Of a DNA stretch of 64,000 nucleotides, positions 35,641 through 46,974 are shown in pieces. Position 1 is the stretch's first letter, and every line of letters begins with the position of its first letter. Under the pieces are notes generated by a model. It was not told where the DNA came from and ran no database searches. It saw only the letters and a program-made list of their open reading frames with translations. Source of the stretch: Rapana venosa (taxonomy: Eukaryota > Mollusca > Gastropoda > Neogastropoda > Muricidae); contig CM054135.1 in assembly GCA_028751875.1 (NCBI GenBank), forward strand, positions 65,869,470 to 65,933,469, given 5' to 3'. Made by a program: the position numbers and the translations under genes.

Positions 35641-36530
35641 GGCCCCCACACACACACACACACAGATCAAGACAGATATACATAGGCAGACATAGTGTGT
35701 GAGAAAGAAAAACATCCAACTAAGCAATTCAGCAGTTATACAATCGTGTTTAGGCACAGAAATAAAAAGGAATAAGTACCCCTACACACACACTTGCATC
35801 CTTGTTCCTTTAAAAAAAATTTCATACCACTTTAAGTCACGGCAGATTTTGCTGCATGAAATTTGTGCTGCTCTCCCTGGGGTGTGCATATCACCACAGC
35901 GCTACCCATTTTTTCCCCCCTGTCTGCAAATGTAATTGTTTCCCTATCAGAGTGGCTTTTTTCTTCAGAATTTTGCCATTAACAACCCTCTTGTTGCCAT
36001 AAGTTCTTTTACGTGTGCTAAATTATTTTATGCAACACATGGGACCTTGCTTTATTGTTTCATCCAAAATACTAGCACCCACACCACACTCATGGTCTAA
36101 TGGATGGGGGAAAAGTTCTGGGCCCAAACAAGATTGAACCACAGCACACTTCCAACCCGGACTTTTTGCTTTCTAGGCAGGCGTGTTACCTCTAGACCAC
36201 CAATCAACCTTACAATACAGGTCACTGACATGTTACAACAAACAATGCAGTGTGGCAGTGCATGCACAATTCTTGCTTTTGATCCAGCTCTACATATAAT
36301 GATACTCTCAAAATATTTAACAGTTTTCTTCTTGTAAAATATAATAACATACATGGCCAGGTCTGATAGTTGTGCAAGTTGCTGATGCAAGCAATGCACC
36401 AATGTAGATAATAAAATCTTGTGCTTTTAGATGTGTTGAATTTCTTTTTTATCTATGACAAACTCATAGCATGAACTTTACTCTCCATGAAATGAGATAG
36501 AGGATTTTAAGTTAGTGTATGCATATAGGT
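35641..36530. repeat. Diverged copy P5 of the repeat family, carrying a Nin-domain SINE
   Basis: CA tract (35,649-35,664), 'cagcagttatacaa', 'cttgcatccttgttcc', then the SINE. The family flank resumes at about 36,285 ('tacatataatgatactctc') and runs through 'catggccaggtctgatag'. Confidence 0.75.
35810..36205 (-). mobile_element. tRNA-derived SINE with Nin-type central domain
   Basis: Read on the minus strand from 36,205. The A box is TGGTCTAGAGG (36,199-36,189) and a decayed B box is GGTTCAATCTT (36,140-36,130), so it has an RNA polymerase III tRNA-type head. The central part, about 36,060-35,935, contains 'aaggtcccatgtgt', 'agcacacgtaaaagaac' and 'caacaagagggttgtt' then 'ggcaaaattctg', which I recognise as the Nin domain shared by SINEs of molluscs and other animals. 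The tail block has 'ggtagcgctgtggtg' and 'agagcagcacaaatttca', ending in an A-rich stretch at 35,810. It interrupts 'cttgttcc|aactc' of the family. The exact target duplication is blurred. Confidence 0.83.
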
Positions 36531-38629
36531 ACAACAAGGTTCCTTAGAGAAGAAAAAGAAAAGGCCATTTATGCAAATTCCTCATTTACAGGATACGTAT
36601 TGTCCTGGTGATTCTGAAATATTTTGTGTGTGAAACTACCCATGTTCACAAAAACTCTCAGCTGTGGAACACCCAACAAAAACAACACATGACAATCTGA
36701 ACATACCTTCCTTGCACTTGCCTCATCCTCAGTCATTGAAGTATCTTGGACATGAACAGTTTTCCAGGCTGTACTTTTTTATGGTGTCAAGCAGTGTGTA
36801 GTCTTCCAGGCTGTCATCTTCCATGTTGTCAGTGTATATGGTGTCTTGCAGGGTGTAGTCTGGCAGGATACTGTCTTGTATGGTGTCCAGCAGGGTGTGG
36901 TTATGAAGGGTGTCATGTTCCATGGTGTCATTTTGGTGTCTTGCATGGTGTAGTTTTGCAGGGTGTCATTTTACAGGGTGTTGTCTTCCCTTGTGTTCAG
37001 CAGGGTGTATTCTCTATGGGCATCATCTTTCAGCCTGCCATCTTCTATGGTGTCTTCCAGGGTTTAGTCTTGCGAGGTGTTATCTTCTATGGTGGACACA
37101 CACAAGGATTGTTGCTGCCACTTTTTGTTCACCATTTCTTAAATTTGCTCTTCCTGGTTTTGTTGTTTTTGCTGGTTGATCTTGTGTTTCTACCAATTTC
37201 TTTCTTGTTATTAACCTTCTTCTGGCTTCCCTGAGTTTTCTTCTTCTTCCATCTGTCTTGATTTCCTTTGATTTTTTTGTGCTTTTTCTTTATAAGTTCT
37301 TACATCTTGTACTTCTAGTTCTGTATCATTGGTTGTTGATATTGTCGTTTTGATTTTCATTTTGGTTTTTTGGCATTTCCTTATGCTTCTAATTCCTTTT
37401 ATTTCAACCAACAGTTCATCTATCTATAAAAAAAATGCAAACATTCAGAATAAAGGAATACGTTACACACTCTTCCATCCTTTAAATGTATGCATCACAT
37501 GCATCAGAATGCATACTATCTTTCTCAAGAGTGTGCACACAAAAGCACGTATGCACACACACACACACTCGTAACTACTCTTTTTGTTATAGTTGCAGCA
37601 AAGATATCCGTTTTGGGGGGTTGTAGTAAATGCAAGTCACCCCACGTTGGTGCATGGGCCTCTCTACAAATAGTACAATTCTTGAAGCACTATTATGCCA
37701 TGCAAGCATACTCATTTCCCACTTAACCCCACCTTTTTATATCTAAATAAGTATTTGGTTTGCTAAAACACCCCTTCTTGTCTTACAAAAAAAAAAACCC
37801 ACCCACAAACCACGTTTGCCCATTCCGTATTCTTGTTCTCATACTCACACAGGCGACTTAGCCATAACTTCTCTTATGCCCCTTCCCACATAGTTATCCA
37901 TCCCACCCCTTTTGTCTTAATATCCTTTTTCCATGAAACACCTCCCCTCTACTCCTCCACACCTAAAAACGCAAGAAAGAAAACAAATTTTGTTTCTGTG
38001 TCACGTCTAGTATCATGATATCCACCTGCCTGTTGTGTCCACATGTGGGGCCTGGTTAAGAATTAAAGGTTAGTGTTAGCAATTCACATTAGTAACTAGA
38101 AAAGGGTTGTCCGTCAGCTGGCTTGTCTGCCTGTATGCATGTGGACACAATGGCACATAGACACAATGGTACCTAGCTTTTGACACAGGTTTGCAAGTTC
38201 CTGTCAGTAACCCATGGTTGTTTTCGTTGCTTCACTAATTGGAGTTTTTACAATAATTTTCCAGTTCTGTAATCAATTCAGCAGTTTCTGGAAGCCTACC
38301 CTTGTTCTCAAATAGGCTTGTGGGTCTTTTCAAAAGAAGTGTTTTTTTTAATAAACTGACCTAGAAAGAAGCCAAAGCTATGGCTATTTCTTGCACATTT
38401 TTGCATTTCCCCATTGTTTAATGACAATTTTCCAGCTCTGAAATCAGCGACATCCAGCTATTTGCATATTTGAAAAATTGCATCCGTTTTAAGAAGAACC
38501 CAAGTTGAACTAATGAACAAATAATACAAAAGCCCTAAATAAAAGGACATGAGGACTCTTTTATGTGCAAGCCTTTCTTTCTATTCCTTTCTTCCAAATT
38601 GACAAAAGAACCTAGTAGAAAAACTTGCA
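36531..38629. repeat. Diverged copy P6 (second copy of the ~2-kb segment)
   Basis: Family start near 36,530, minisatellite 36,760-37,095, then the same unusual 1.5 kb as in P3, without the 801-bp insert: 'caagtcaccccacgttgg', 'atgccatgcaagcata', 'tgtgtccacatgtggggc', 'aagaattaaaggttagtg'. The two copies differ by roughly 10-15 percent by eye. Confidence 0.78.
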
Positions 38630-39050
38630 GGATGCTGTCTTCTATGGCAGTCAGCAGGCTGTAGTCTTGGAGGCTGCAGTCTTCTAGGGTGGACACACAT
38701 ACACAGATTGAGACACACATACATACACAAAAGGAGAAACAGCCAATATATTCAACAATTACAGAAACACGTACAGGCACAAATTTAAATAGGCAGAAGT
38801 ACCCTACACACACACCTGTACACTTTTTCCGACTCAACACGAAAAAAACTGTCCAAAATATACAGCACTATTTTGATGAAAAAACATAAATTATAACGTA
38901 CATGGCCAGGTCCAGTAGTTGTGCAAAAATTACTGATGTAGGCAAAGATCCAATCATCATTTTCAATTGTTTTCAGCAATGACAAACGCTTAGCATTCAC
39001 CTGTACTCTCCATGTAAGGAGAAACAATAATCTTCTAAAGCCATAGTACG
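38630..39050. repeat. Partial, SINE-free unit 0 at the left edge of the 1.6-kb array
   Basis: Contains only the last minisatellite monomers (38,628-38,687), the CA flank, and the right flank. At the place where later units have a SINE, it reads straight through: 'ccagtagttgtgcaaaaatt' at about 38,914. It therefore preserves the pre-insertion site of the SINE. Confidence 0.86.
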
Positions 39051-40610
39051 CGTATGGTTATAGCAAGCTTCTCTAGAGAAAAAAAGGCCATTACGCAAAC
39101 TGCTTACTTACAGGACACTTTCCAGTCTCAGTCAATATTAGATATATTGTGTGACAAAGTACGCATCTTCCTGAAAACTCTCAGAATATTAAGCTGTGGA
39201 TTGCCCAACAACAACAACAACAGCACATGACATTCTCAACGTACCTGATTGGATGCTTGCACTTGCTCGTGCCTCATCCTCAGGCATTTAAGTACCTAGG
39301 ACGGGAACAGTTCTTTAGGGTGTTCTTTTCTATAGTGTACAGCAGGGTGCAGTCTTGCAGGCTGTCATCTACCAAGCTGTCCATTCATATGGTGTTTTGC
39401 AGGGTGTAGTCTTCTAGGCTGTCCTCTTGCAGGGCGTCGTCTGTAATTGTCTCCAGCAGGCTGTAGTCTTGAAAGCTGTCATCTTCCAGGGGCTGTCGTC
39501 TTCTATGGGGTCTACCAGGTTGTTGTCTTGCAGGGTGTCATCTTCCAGGCTGCCGTCTTCTATGGTGTCATGCAGGGTGGAGTCTTGCAGGGTATAGTTT
39601 TACACAATAATGTCTTTTATGCTATGGAGCACACTGTAGTCTTACAGGCTGTCATCTTACATGGTGTTGTCTTAGATGTCTTCCAGCATATCGTCTTCTC
39701 TTGTGTCCGGCACGGTGTAGTCTTGCAGGTTGTCGTTTTTTATCATGTCTTGCAGGCTGTACCCGTGTAAGGTGTAGTCTTGCAGCATGCTGTCTTCTAT
39801 GGCGGTCAGCAGGCTGTAGTCTTGCAGGCTGTAGTCTTCTAGGGTGGACACACATACACAGATTGAGACACACATACTTACACACAGACACAAAAGGAGA
39901 AACAGCCAATATATTCAACAATTACACAAACACGTACTAGCACAAATTTAAATATGCATAAGTACCCTACACACACACCTGTAACATTCTTCTAACTCAA
40001 CACGTAATAAAACTGTCCAAATTAAACAGCACTATTCTGACACTATTCTGATTTAAAAAAAAAAAAAATTATAACATACAGGACAGATCAAGTGGTTAAT
40101 CATAATAATAATAATGTATGGAATTCATATAGCTTTGAATCTTGTAAAGCAACAAATCAAAGTGCTCAGATGATTTTTTATTTAATGGATTTTTTTGGGG
40201 CGTGTGTATGAGGTTTTTTAAATTTTGTCATCCGTTCCCACCTGCACACAATAGCCTACTCTTTCAAACAGCGGAACAAGATTTTTAATGTGTGCGCAAG
40301 ATGTTCTTCATGCGTTCGCACACGGGACCTCGGTTTATAGTCTCATCCCAAGGACTTTGACATTCAGTTCCATTTTTTGGTCAAACTGGGAAGAAAGGGC
40401 AAGGCTGGGAATCGAACCCACAACCTCACCGTTTACTTGTTGGCAGGCAAACGTCTTAACCATCCTAACACCTTCCTTACTTGTGCAAATTACTGATGTA
40501 GGCAAACATCCAATCATCATATTCAATTGTTTTCAGCAATGACAAACGCTTACAATTCACCTGTACTCTCCATGTAAGGAGAAACAATAATCTTCTAAAG
40601 CCATAGAACG
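39051..40610. repeat. Array unit A (most diverged, older SINE copy)
   Basis: Differs from the bulk at many scattered bases. It has 'ctaccaagctg' where others have 'cttccaagctg', and its SINE (40,098-40,480) keeps an intact B box. It is probably close to the founding unit. Confidence 0.88.
40098..40480 (-). mobile_element. tRNA-derived SINE sharing the CR1/L2-like LINE 3' tail (unit A copy)
   Basis: Minus orientation. The A box is TGGTTAAGACG (reverse complement at 40,452-40,462) and the B box GGTTCGATTCC (reverse complement at 40,408-40,418), with tRNA-like spacing. The centre, about 40,355-40,300, contains 'ataaaccgaggtcccgtgtg' and 'gcgcacac', the start of a Nin-type domain, here shortened. 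The 3' end (40,160-40,098) has 'ctttgatttgttg', 'ttgaat', 'tatatgaattccatac' and a (TTA)n tail, matching the 3' end of the CR1/L2-like LINE at 22,624-22,690 and 62,122-62,190. The empty site is at about 38,914. A clean target duplication is not visible. Confidence 0.86.
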
Positions 40611-42165
40611 CCTATGGTTATAGCAAGCTTCTTTAGAGAAAAAAAGGCCATTACGCAAACTGCTTACTTACAGGACACTTTCCAGTCTCAGTCAATATTA
40701 GATATATTGTGTGCCAAAGTGCGCATCTTCCTGAAAACTCTCAGAATATTAAGCTGTGGATTGCCCAACAACAACAACAACAGCACATGACTATCTCAAC
40801 GTACCTGATTGGATGCTTGCACTTGCTCGTACCTCATCCTCAGGCATTTAAGTACCTAGGACGGGAACAGTTCTTAGGGTGTTCTTTTCTATGGTGTACA
40901 GCAGGGTGCAGTCTTGCAGGCTGTCATCTCCCCAAACTGTCCATTTAATGGTGTTTTGCAGGGTGGTCTTCTAACTGTCCCCTTTCAGGGGGGGGGGGGG
41001 GTTGTCTGTTTTTGTGTCCAAAGGCTGTAGTCTTGCAGGGGTTTTATCTTTCTGCGCCTCTTCCCTTTTCTCCACGGTTTAGTCTTTAAAGCTGCATCTT
41101 CCGGGGCGTCGTTTTTATGGGGTTACCATTGTTTTTGAGGGTTCATCTTCCCGGGTGCCTCTTCTTTATCATGCAGGGTGGAGTTTTCGGGGGTAGCTTT
41201 TCATAAAATGTCTTTTATGCTATGGGGCAACTGTAGTCTTACAGGCTGTCATCTTACATGGGGTTTTTTTTTAGAGTCTTTCCCGGTATCGTCTTTTTGT
41301 GTCCGGACGGTGCGTCTTGCGGTTGTGTCTTTTTCATGTCTTTCAGGGTGTACCCGTGTAAGGGTGTCTTGCAGGATGTGTCTTCTTGGGGGCAGCAGGC
41401 TGTAGCTTGCAGGCTGTAGTCTTCAGGGTGGCAACCTACACAGATTGAGAACAATTTAAAGTCACAAGACCCAAAAAGGGGAAACAGCCAATTTAAAACA
41501 CAATTACAAAAACATACAAACACAAAAATTTAAAAACTCAAAGTACCCTCACACACATCGTAAAAAATTCCTCCAAAACAACGGGGAAAAAAACTGTTCA
41601 AATTAAACCGACTATTCTGATTAAAAAAACAATTTTTTAAATTTTTAAAATACATGGAAGGTTTCAGTAGTTAATCATAATTAATAAAATGTATGAAATT
41701 TATTTGGGTTTAATCTTGTAAAACAACAAATCAAAACGCCCGTGTTTTTTTTTTTTTGGGATTTTTTTTTTTCCCCGTGTATTCATTTTTAAAATGTTGT
41801 ATCTGTTCCCACCGCACCAATGCCCACTCTTTCGAACAGCGGGGAAAAAGATGTTAACGTGTGCCAAAATGTTCTTTATGCGTTCGCACCGGGGACCTCG
41901 GTTTTTAATCCATCCAAGGACTTTTAATTCACTTCCTTTTTTTGGGCAAAAAGGGAAAAAAGGGCGAGGTGGCAAACAAACCCCCAACCTCACCGTTTTT
42001 CTTGTTGGGAGGCAAAGTCTTAACCACCTACCACCTTCCTTACTTGTGTAAATTCTGATTTGGCAAAGATCAATCTTTACATTCAATTTTTTTTAGCAAA
42101 AGACAAACGCTTGCATTCACCCGTCTCCATGTAAGGAGAAACAATAAATTTCTAAGCCATGAACG
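40611..42165. repeat. Array unit B (poor sequence quality)
   Basis: Good match to its neighbours until about 40,930, then dozens of short deletions and homopolymer changes to the end, including a 14-G run near 40,990. Minisatellite and SINE (41,672-42,041) are both recognisable but damaged. Flanking units show none of this. Confidence 0.8.
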
Positions 42166-42400
42166 CCTATGGTTATAGCAAATTTTTTGAGAAAAAAAGG
42201 CCATTTCGCAAACTGTTACTTAAGGGCCTTTTCCCCGTCTCAGTCAAAATTGTAATTGTGGCAAAGTACCATCTTCCTGAAAACTCTCAGAAATTAAGCG
42301 TGGATTGCCCAACAACAACAACAACAACAAAAGCACATGACTTCTCAAAAGACCTGTTTTATGCTTCACTTGTCGTGCCCTCCCAGCATTGAAGTACCTA
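40930..42400. other. Probable low-accuracy consensus stretch in the array
   Basis: Damage starts in unit B and ends in the first 240 bp of unit C, with abrupt return to near identity with other units at about 42,405. It ignores unit boundaries, which is expected of a read-coverage or polishing problem rather than of mutation. Confidence 0.68.
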
Positions 42401-43760
42401 GGGGCGGGAACAGTTCTTTAGGGTGTTCTTTTCTATGGTGTACAGCAGGGTGCAGTCTTGCAGGCTGTCATCTTCCAAGCTGTCCATTCATATGGTGTTT
42501 TGCAGGGTGTAGTCTTCTAGGCTGTCCTCTTGCAGGGCGTCGTCTGTTATTGTGTCCAGGAGGCTGTAGTCTTGCAGGGTGTCATCTTTCATGCTGTCCT
42601 CTTCCATTGTCTCCAGCAGGCTGTAGTCTTGAAAGCTGTCATCTTCCAGGGGCTGTCGTCTTCTATGGGGTCTACCAGGTTGTTGTCTTGCAGGGTGTCA
42701 TCTTCCAGGCTGCCGTCTTCTATGGTGTCATGCAGGGTGGAGTCTTGCAGGGTGTAGTTTTACACAATCATGTCTTTTATGCTATGGAGCACACTGTAGT
42801 CTTACAGGCTGTCATCTTACATGGTGTTGTCTTAGATGTCTTCCAGCGTATCGTCTTCTCTTGTGTCCGGCACGGTGTCGTCTTGCAGGTTGTCGTCTTT
42901 TATCATGTCTTGCAGGCTGTACCCGTGTAAGGTGTAGTCTTGCAGGATGCTGTCTTCTATGGCGGTCAGCAGGCTGTAGTCTTGCAGGCTGTAGTCTTCT
43001 AGGGTGGACACACATACACAGATTGAGACACACATACGTACACACAGACACAAAAGGAGAAACAGCCAATATATTCAACAATTACACAAACACGTACAAG
43101 CACAAATTTAAATACGCATAAGTACCCTACACACACACCTGTAACATTCCTCCAACTCAACAGGTAATAAAACTGTTCAAATTAAACCGCACTATTCTGA
43201 TTAAAACAATTTTTTAAATTATAGCATACATGGACAGGTGCAGTAGTTAATCATAATAATAATAATGTATGGAATTTATATAGCGTTGAATCTTGTAAAG
43301 CAACAAATCAAAGCGCTCAGATGATTTTTTTTTTTAATGGATTTTTTTTTTCCACGTGTATGCGGTTTTTTAAATTTTGTCATCTGTTCCCACCGCACAC
43401 AATAGCCTACTCTTTCGAACAGCGGAACAAGATTTTTAACGTGTGCGCAAGATGTTCTTCATGCGTTCGCACACGGGACCTCGGTTTATAGTCTCATCCC
43501 AAGGACTTTGACATTCACTTCCATTTTTTGGTCAAACTGGGAAGAAAGGGCGAGGCTGGCAATCAAACCCACAACCTCACCGTTTACTTGTTGGCAGGCA
43601 AACGTCTTAACCATCCTACCACCTTCCTTACTTGTGCAAATTACTGATGTAGGCAAACATCCAATCATCACATTCAATTGTTTTCAGCAATGACAAACGC
43701 TTACATTCACCTGTACTCTCCATGTAAGGAGAAACAATAATCTTCTAAAGCCATAGTACG
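42166..43760. repeat. Array unit C
   Basis: The first 240 bp are corrupted, the rest standard. SINE at 43,248-43,631. From here on the SINE B box reads GGTTTGATTGC instead of GGTTCGATTCC. Confidence 0.88.
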
Positions 43761-45368
43761 CCTATGGTTATAGCAAGCTTCTTTAGAGAAAAAAAGGCCA
43801 TTACGCAAACTGCTTACTTACAGGACACTTTCCAGTCTCAGTCAATATTAGATATATTGTGTGACAAAGTACGCATCTTCCTGAAAACTCTCAGAATATT
43901 AAGCTGTGGATTGCCCAACAACACAACAACAACAGCACATGACATTCTCAACGTACCTGATTGGATGCTTGCACTTGCTCGTGCCTCATCCTCAGGCATT
44001 GAAGTACCTAGGACGGGAACAGTTCTTTAGGGTGTTCTTTTCTATGGTGTACAGCAGGGTGCAGTCTTGCAGGCTGTCATCTTCCAAGCTGTCCATTCAT
44101 ATGGTGTTTTGCAGGGTGTAGTCTTCTAGGCTGTCCTCTTGCAGGGCGTCGTCTGTTATTGTGTCCAGGAGGCTGTAGTCTTGCAGGGTGTCATCTTTCA
44201 TGCTGTCCTCTTCCATTGTCTCCAGCAGGCTGTAGTCTTGAAAGCTGTCATCTTCAGGGGCTGTCGTCTTCTATGGGGTCTACCAGGTTGTTGTCTTGCA
44301 GGGTGTCATCTTCCAGGCTGCCGTCTTCTATGGTGTCATGCAGGGTGGAGTCTTGCAGGGTGTACTTTTACACAATCATGTCTTTTATGCTATGGAGCAC
44401 ACTGTAGTCTTACAGGCTGTCATCTTACATGGTGTTGTCTTAGATGTCTTCCAGCGTATCGTCTTCTCTTGTGTCCGGCACGGTGTCGTCTTGCAGGTTG
44501 TCGTCTTTTATCATGTCTTGCAGGCTGTACCCGTGTAAGGTGTAGTCTTGCAGGATGCTGTCTTCTATGGCGGTCAGCAGGCTGTAGTCTTGCAGGCTGT
44601 AGTCTTCTAGGGTGGACACACATACACAGATTGAGACACACATACGTACACACAGACACAAAAGGAGAAACAGCCAATATATTCAACAATTACACAAACA
44701 CGTACAAGCACAAATTTAAATACGCATAAGTACCCTACACACACACCTGTAACATTCCTCCAACTCAACAGGTAATAAAACTGTTCAAATTAAACCGCAC
44801 TATTCTGATTAAAACAATTTTTTTAATTATAGCATACATGGACAGGTGCCGTAGTTAATCATAATAATAATAATGTATGGAATTTATATAGCGTTGAATC
44901 TTGTAAAGCAACAAATCAAAGCGCTCAGATGATTTTTTTTTTTAATGGATTTTTTTTTCCACGTGTATGCGGTTTTTTAAATTTTGTCATCTGTTCCCAC
45001 CGAACACAATAGCCTACTCTTTCGAACAGCGGAACAAGATTTTTAACGTGTGCGCAAGATGTTCTTCATGCGTTCGCACACGGGACCTCGGTTTATAGTC
45101 TCATCCCAAGGACTTTGACATTCACTTCCATTTTTTGGTCAAACTGGGAAGAAAGGGCGAGGCTGGCAATCAAACCCACAACCTCACCGTTTACTTGTTG
45201 GCAGGCAAACGTCTTAACCATCCTACCACCTTCCTTACTTGTGCAAATTACTGATGTAGGCAAACATCCAATCATCACATTCAATTGTTTTCAGCAATGA
45301 CAAACGCTTAGCATTCACCTGTACTCTCCATGTAAGGAGAAACAATAATCTTCTAAAGCCATAGTACG
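43761..45368. repeat. Array unit D
   Basis: Standard unit, SINE at 44,856-45,238. The (AAC)n run is interrupted ('aacaacacaacaac'). It lacks one base in the G run of minisatellite block 4 ('cttcaggggctg'). Confidence 0.92.
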
Positions 45369-46974
45369 CCTATGGTTATAGCAAGCTTCTTTAGAGAAAA
45401 AAAGGCCATTACGCAAACTGCTTACTTACAGGACACTTTCCAGTCTCAGTCAATATTAGATATATTGTGTGACAAAGTACGCATCTTCCTGAAAACTCTC
45501 AGAATATTAAGCTGTGGATTGCCCAACAACAACAACAACAGCACATGACATTCTCAACGTACCTGATTGGATGCTTGCACTTGCTCGTGCCTCATCCTCA
45601 GGCATTGAAGTACCTAGGACGGGAACAGTTCTTTAGGGTGTTCTTTTCTATGGTGTACAGCAGGGTGCAGTCTTGCAGGCTGTCATCTTCCAAGCTGTCC
45701 ATTCATATGGTGTTTTGCAGGGTGTAGTCTTCTAGGCTGTCCTCTTGCAGGGCGTCGTCTGTTATTGTGTCCAGGAGGCTGTAGTCTTGCAGGGTGTCAT
45801 CTTTCATGCTGTCCTCTTCCATTGTCTCCAGCAGGCTGTAGTCTTGAAAGCTGTCATCTTCCAGGGGCTGTCGTCTTCTATGGGGTCTACCAGGTTGTTG
45901 TCTTGCAGGGTGTCATCTTCCAGGCTGCCGTCTTCTATGGTGTCATGCAGGGTGGAGTCTTGCAGGGTGTACTTTTACACAATCATGTCTTTTATGCTAT
46001 GGAGCACACTGTAGTCTTACAGGCTGTCATCTTACATGGTGTTGTCTTAGATGTCTTCCAGCGTATCGTCTTCTCTTGTGTCCGGCACGGTGTCGTCTTG
46101 CAGGTTGTCGTCTTTTATCATGTCTTGCAGGCTGTACCCGTGTAAGGTGTAGTCTTGCAGGATGCTGTCTTCTATGGCGGTCAGCAGGCTGTAGTCTTGC
46201 AGGCTGTAGTCTTCTAGGGTGGACACACATACACAGATTGAGACACACATACGTACACACAGACACAAAAGGAGAAACAGCCAATATATTCAACAATTAC
46301 ACAAACACGTACAAGCACAAATTTAAATACGCATAAGTACCCTACACACACACCTGTAACATTCCTCCAACTCAACAGGTAATAAAACTGTTCAAATTAA
46401 ACCGCACTATTCTGATTAAAACAATTTTTTAAATTATAGCATACATGGACAGGTGCAGTAGTTAATCATAATAATAATAATGTATGGAATTTATATAGCG
46501 TTGAATCTTGTAAAGCAACAAATCAAAGCGCTCAGATGATTTTTTTTTTTAATGGATTTTTTTTTCCACGTGTATGCGGTTTTTAAAATTTTGTCATCTG
46601 TTCCCACCGCACACAATAGCCTACTCTTTCGAACAGCGGAACAAGATTTTTAACGTGTGCGCAAGATGTTCTTCATGCGTTCGCACACGGGACCTCGGTT
46701 TATAGTCTCATCCCAAGGACTTTGACATTCACTTCCATTTTTGGTCAAACTGGGAAGAAAGGGCGAGGCTGGCAATCAAACCCACAACCTCACCGTTTAC
46801 TTGTTGGCAGGCAAACGTCTTAACCATCCTACCACCTTCCTTACTTGTGCAAATTACTGATGTAGGCAAACATCCAATCATCACATTCAATTGTTTTCAG
46901 CAATGACAAACGCTTACCATTCACCTGTACTCTCCATGTAAGGAGAAACAATAATCTTCTAAAGCCATAGTACG
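45369..46974. repeat. Array unit E (reference unit)
   Basis: Standard unit, SINE at 46,463-46,844. Used here for the detailed reading of the minisatellite. Confidence 0.93.
45664..46217. repeat. 554-bp minisatellite with 57-bp higher-order block (unit E; same in all units)
   Basis: Cut at each recurring start ([g/c][c/g]tgt..), the sequence splits into monomers of 15, 15, 15 and 12 bp, that is a 57-bp block. The usual order is like 'gctgtagtcttgcag', 'ggtgtcatcttccag', 'gctgccgtcttctat', 'ggtgtcatgcag'. Block lengths in order are 57, 57, 57, 59, 57, 57, 54, 27, 42, 57 and a final 30, which sum to 554. All except the fourth block are multiples of 3. Therefore the minus strand has a 73-codon frame of five-residue repeats (LQDYT, LQDDT, IEDSI-like), which ends where the 59-bp block changes frame. 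Equivalent minisatellites sit in every unit (about +295 from the unit start). Confidence 0.92.
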
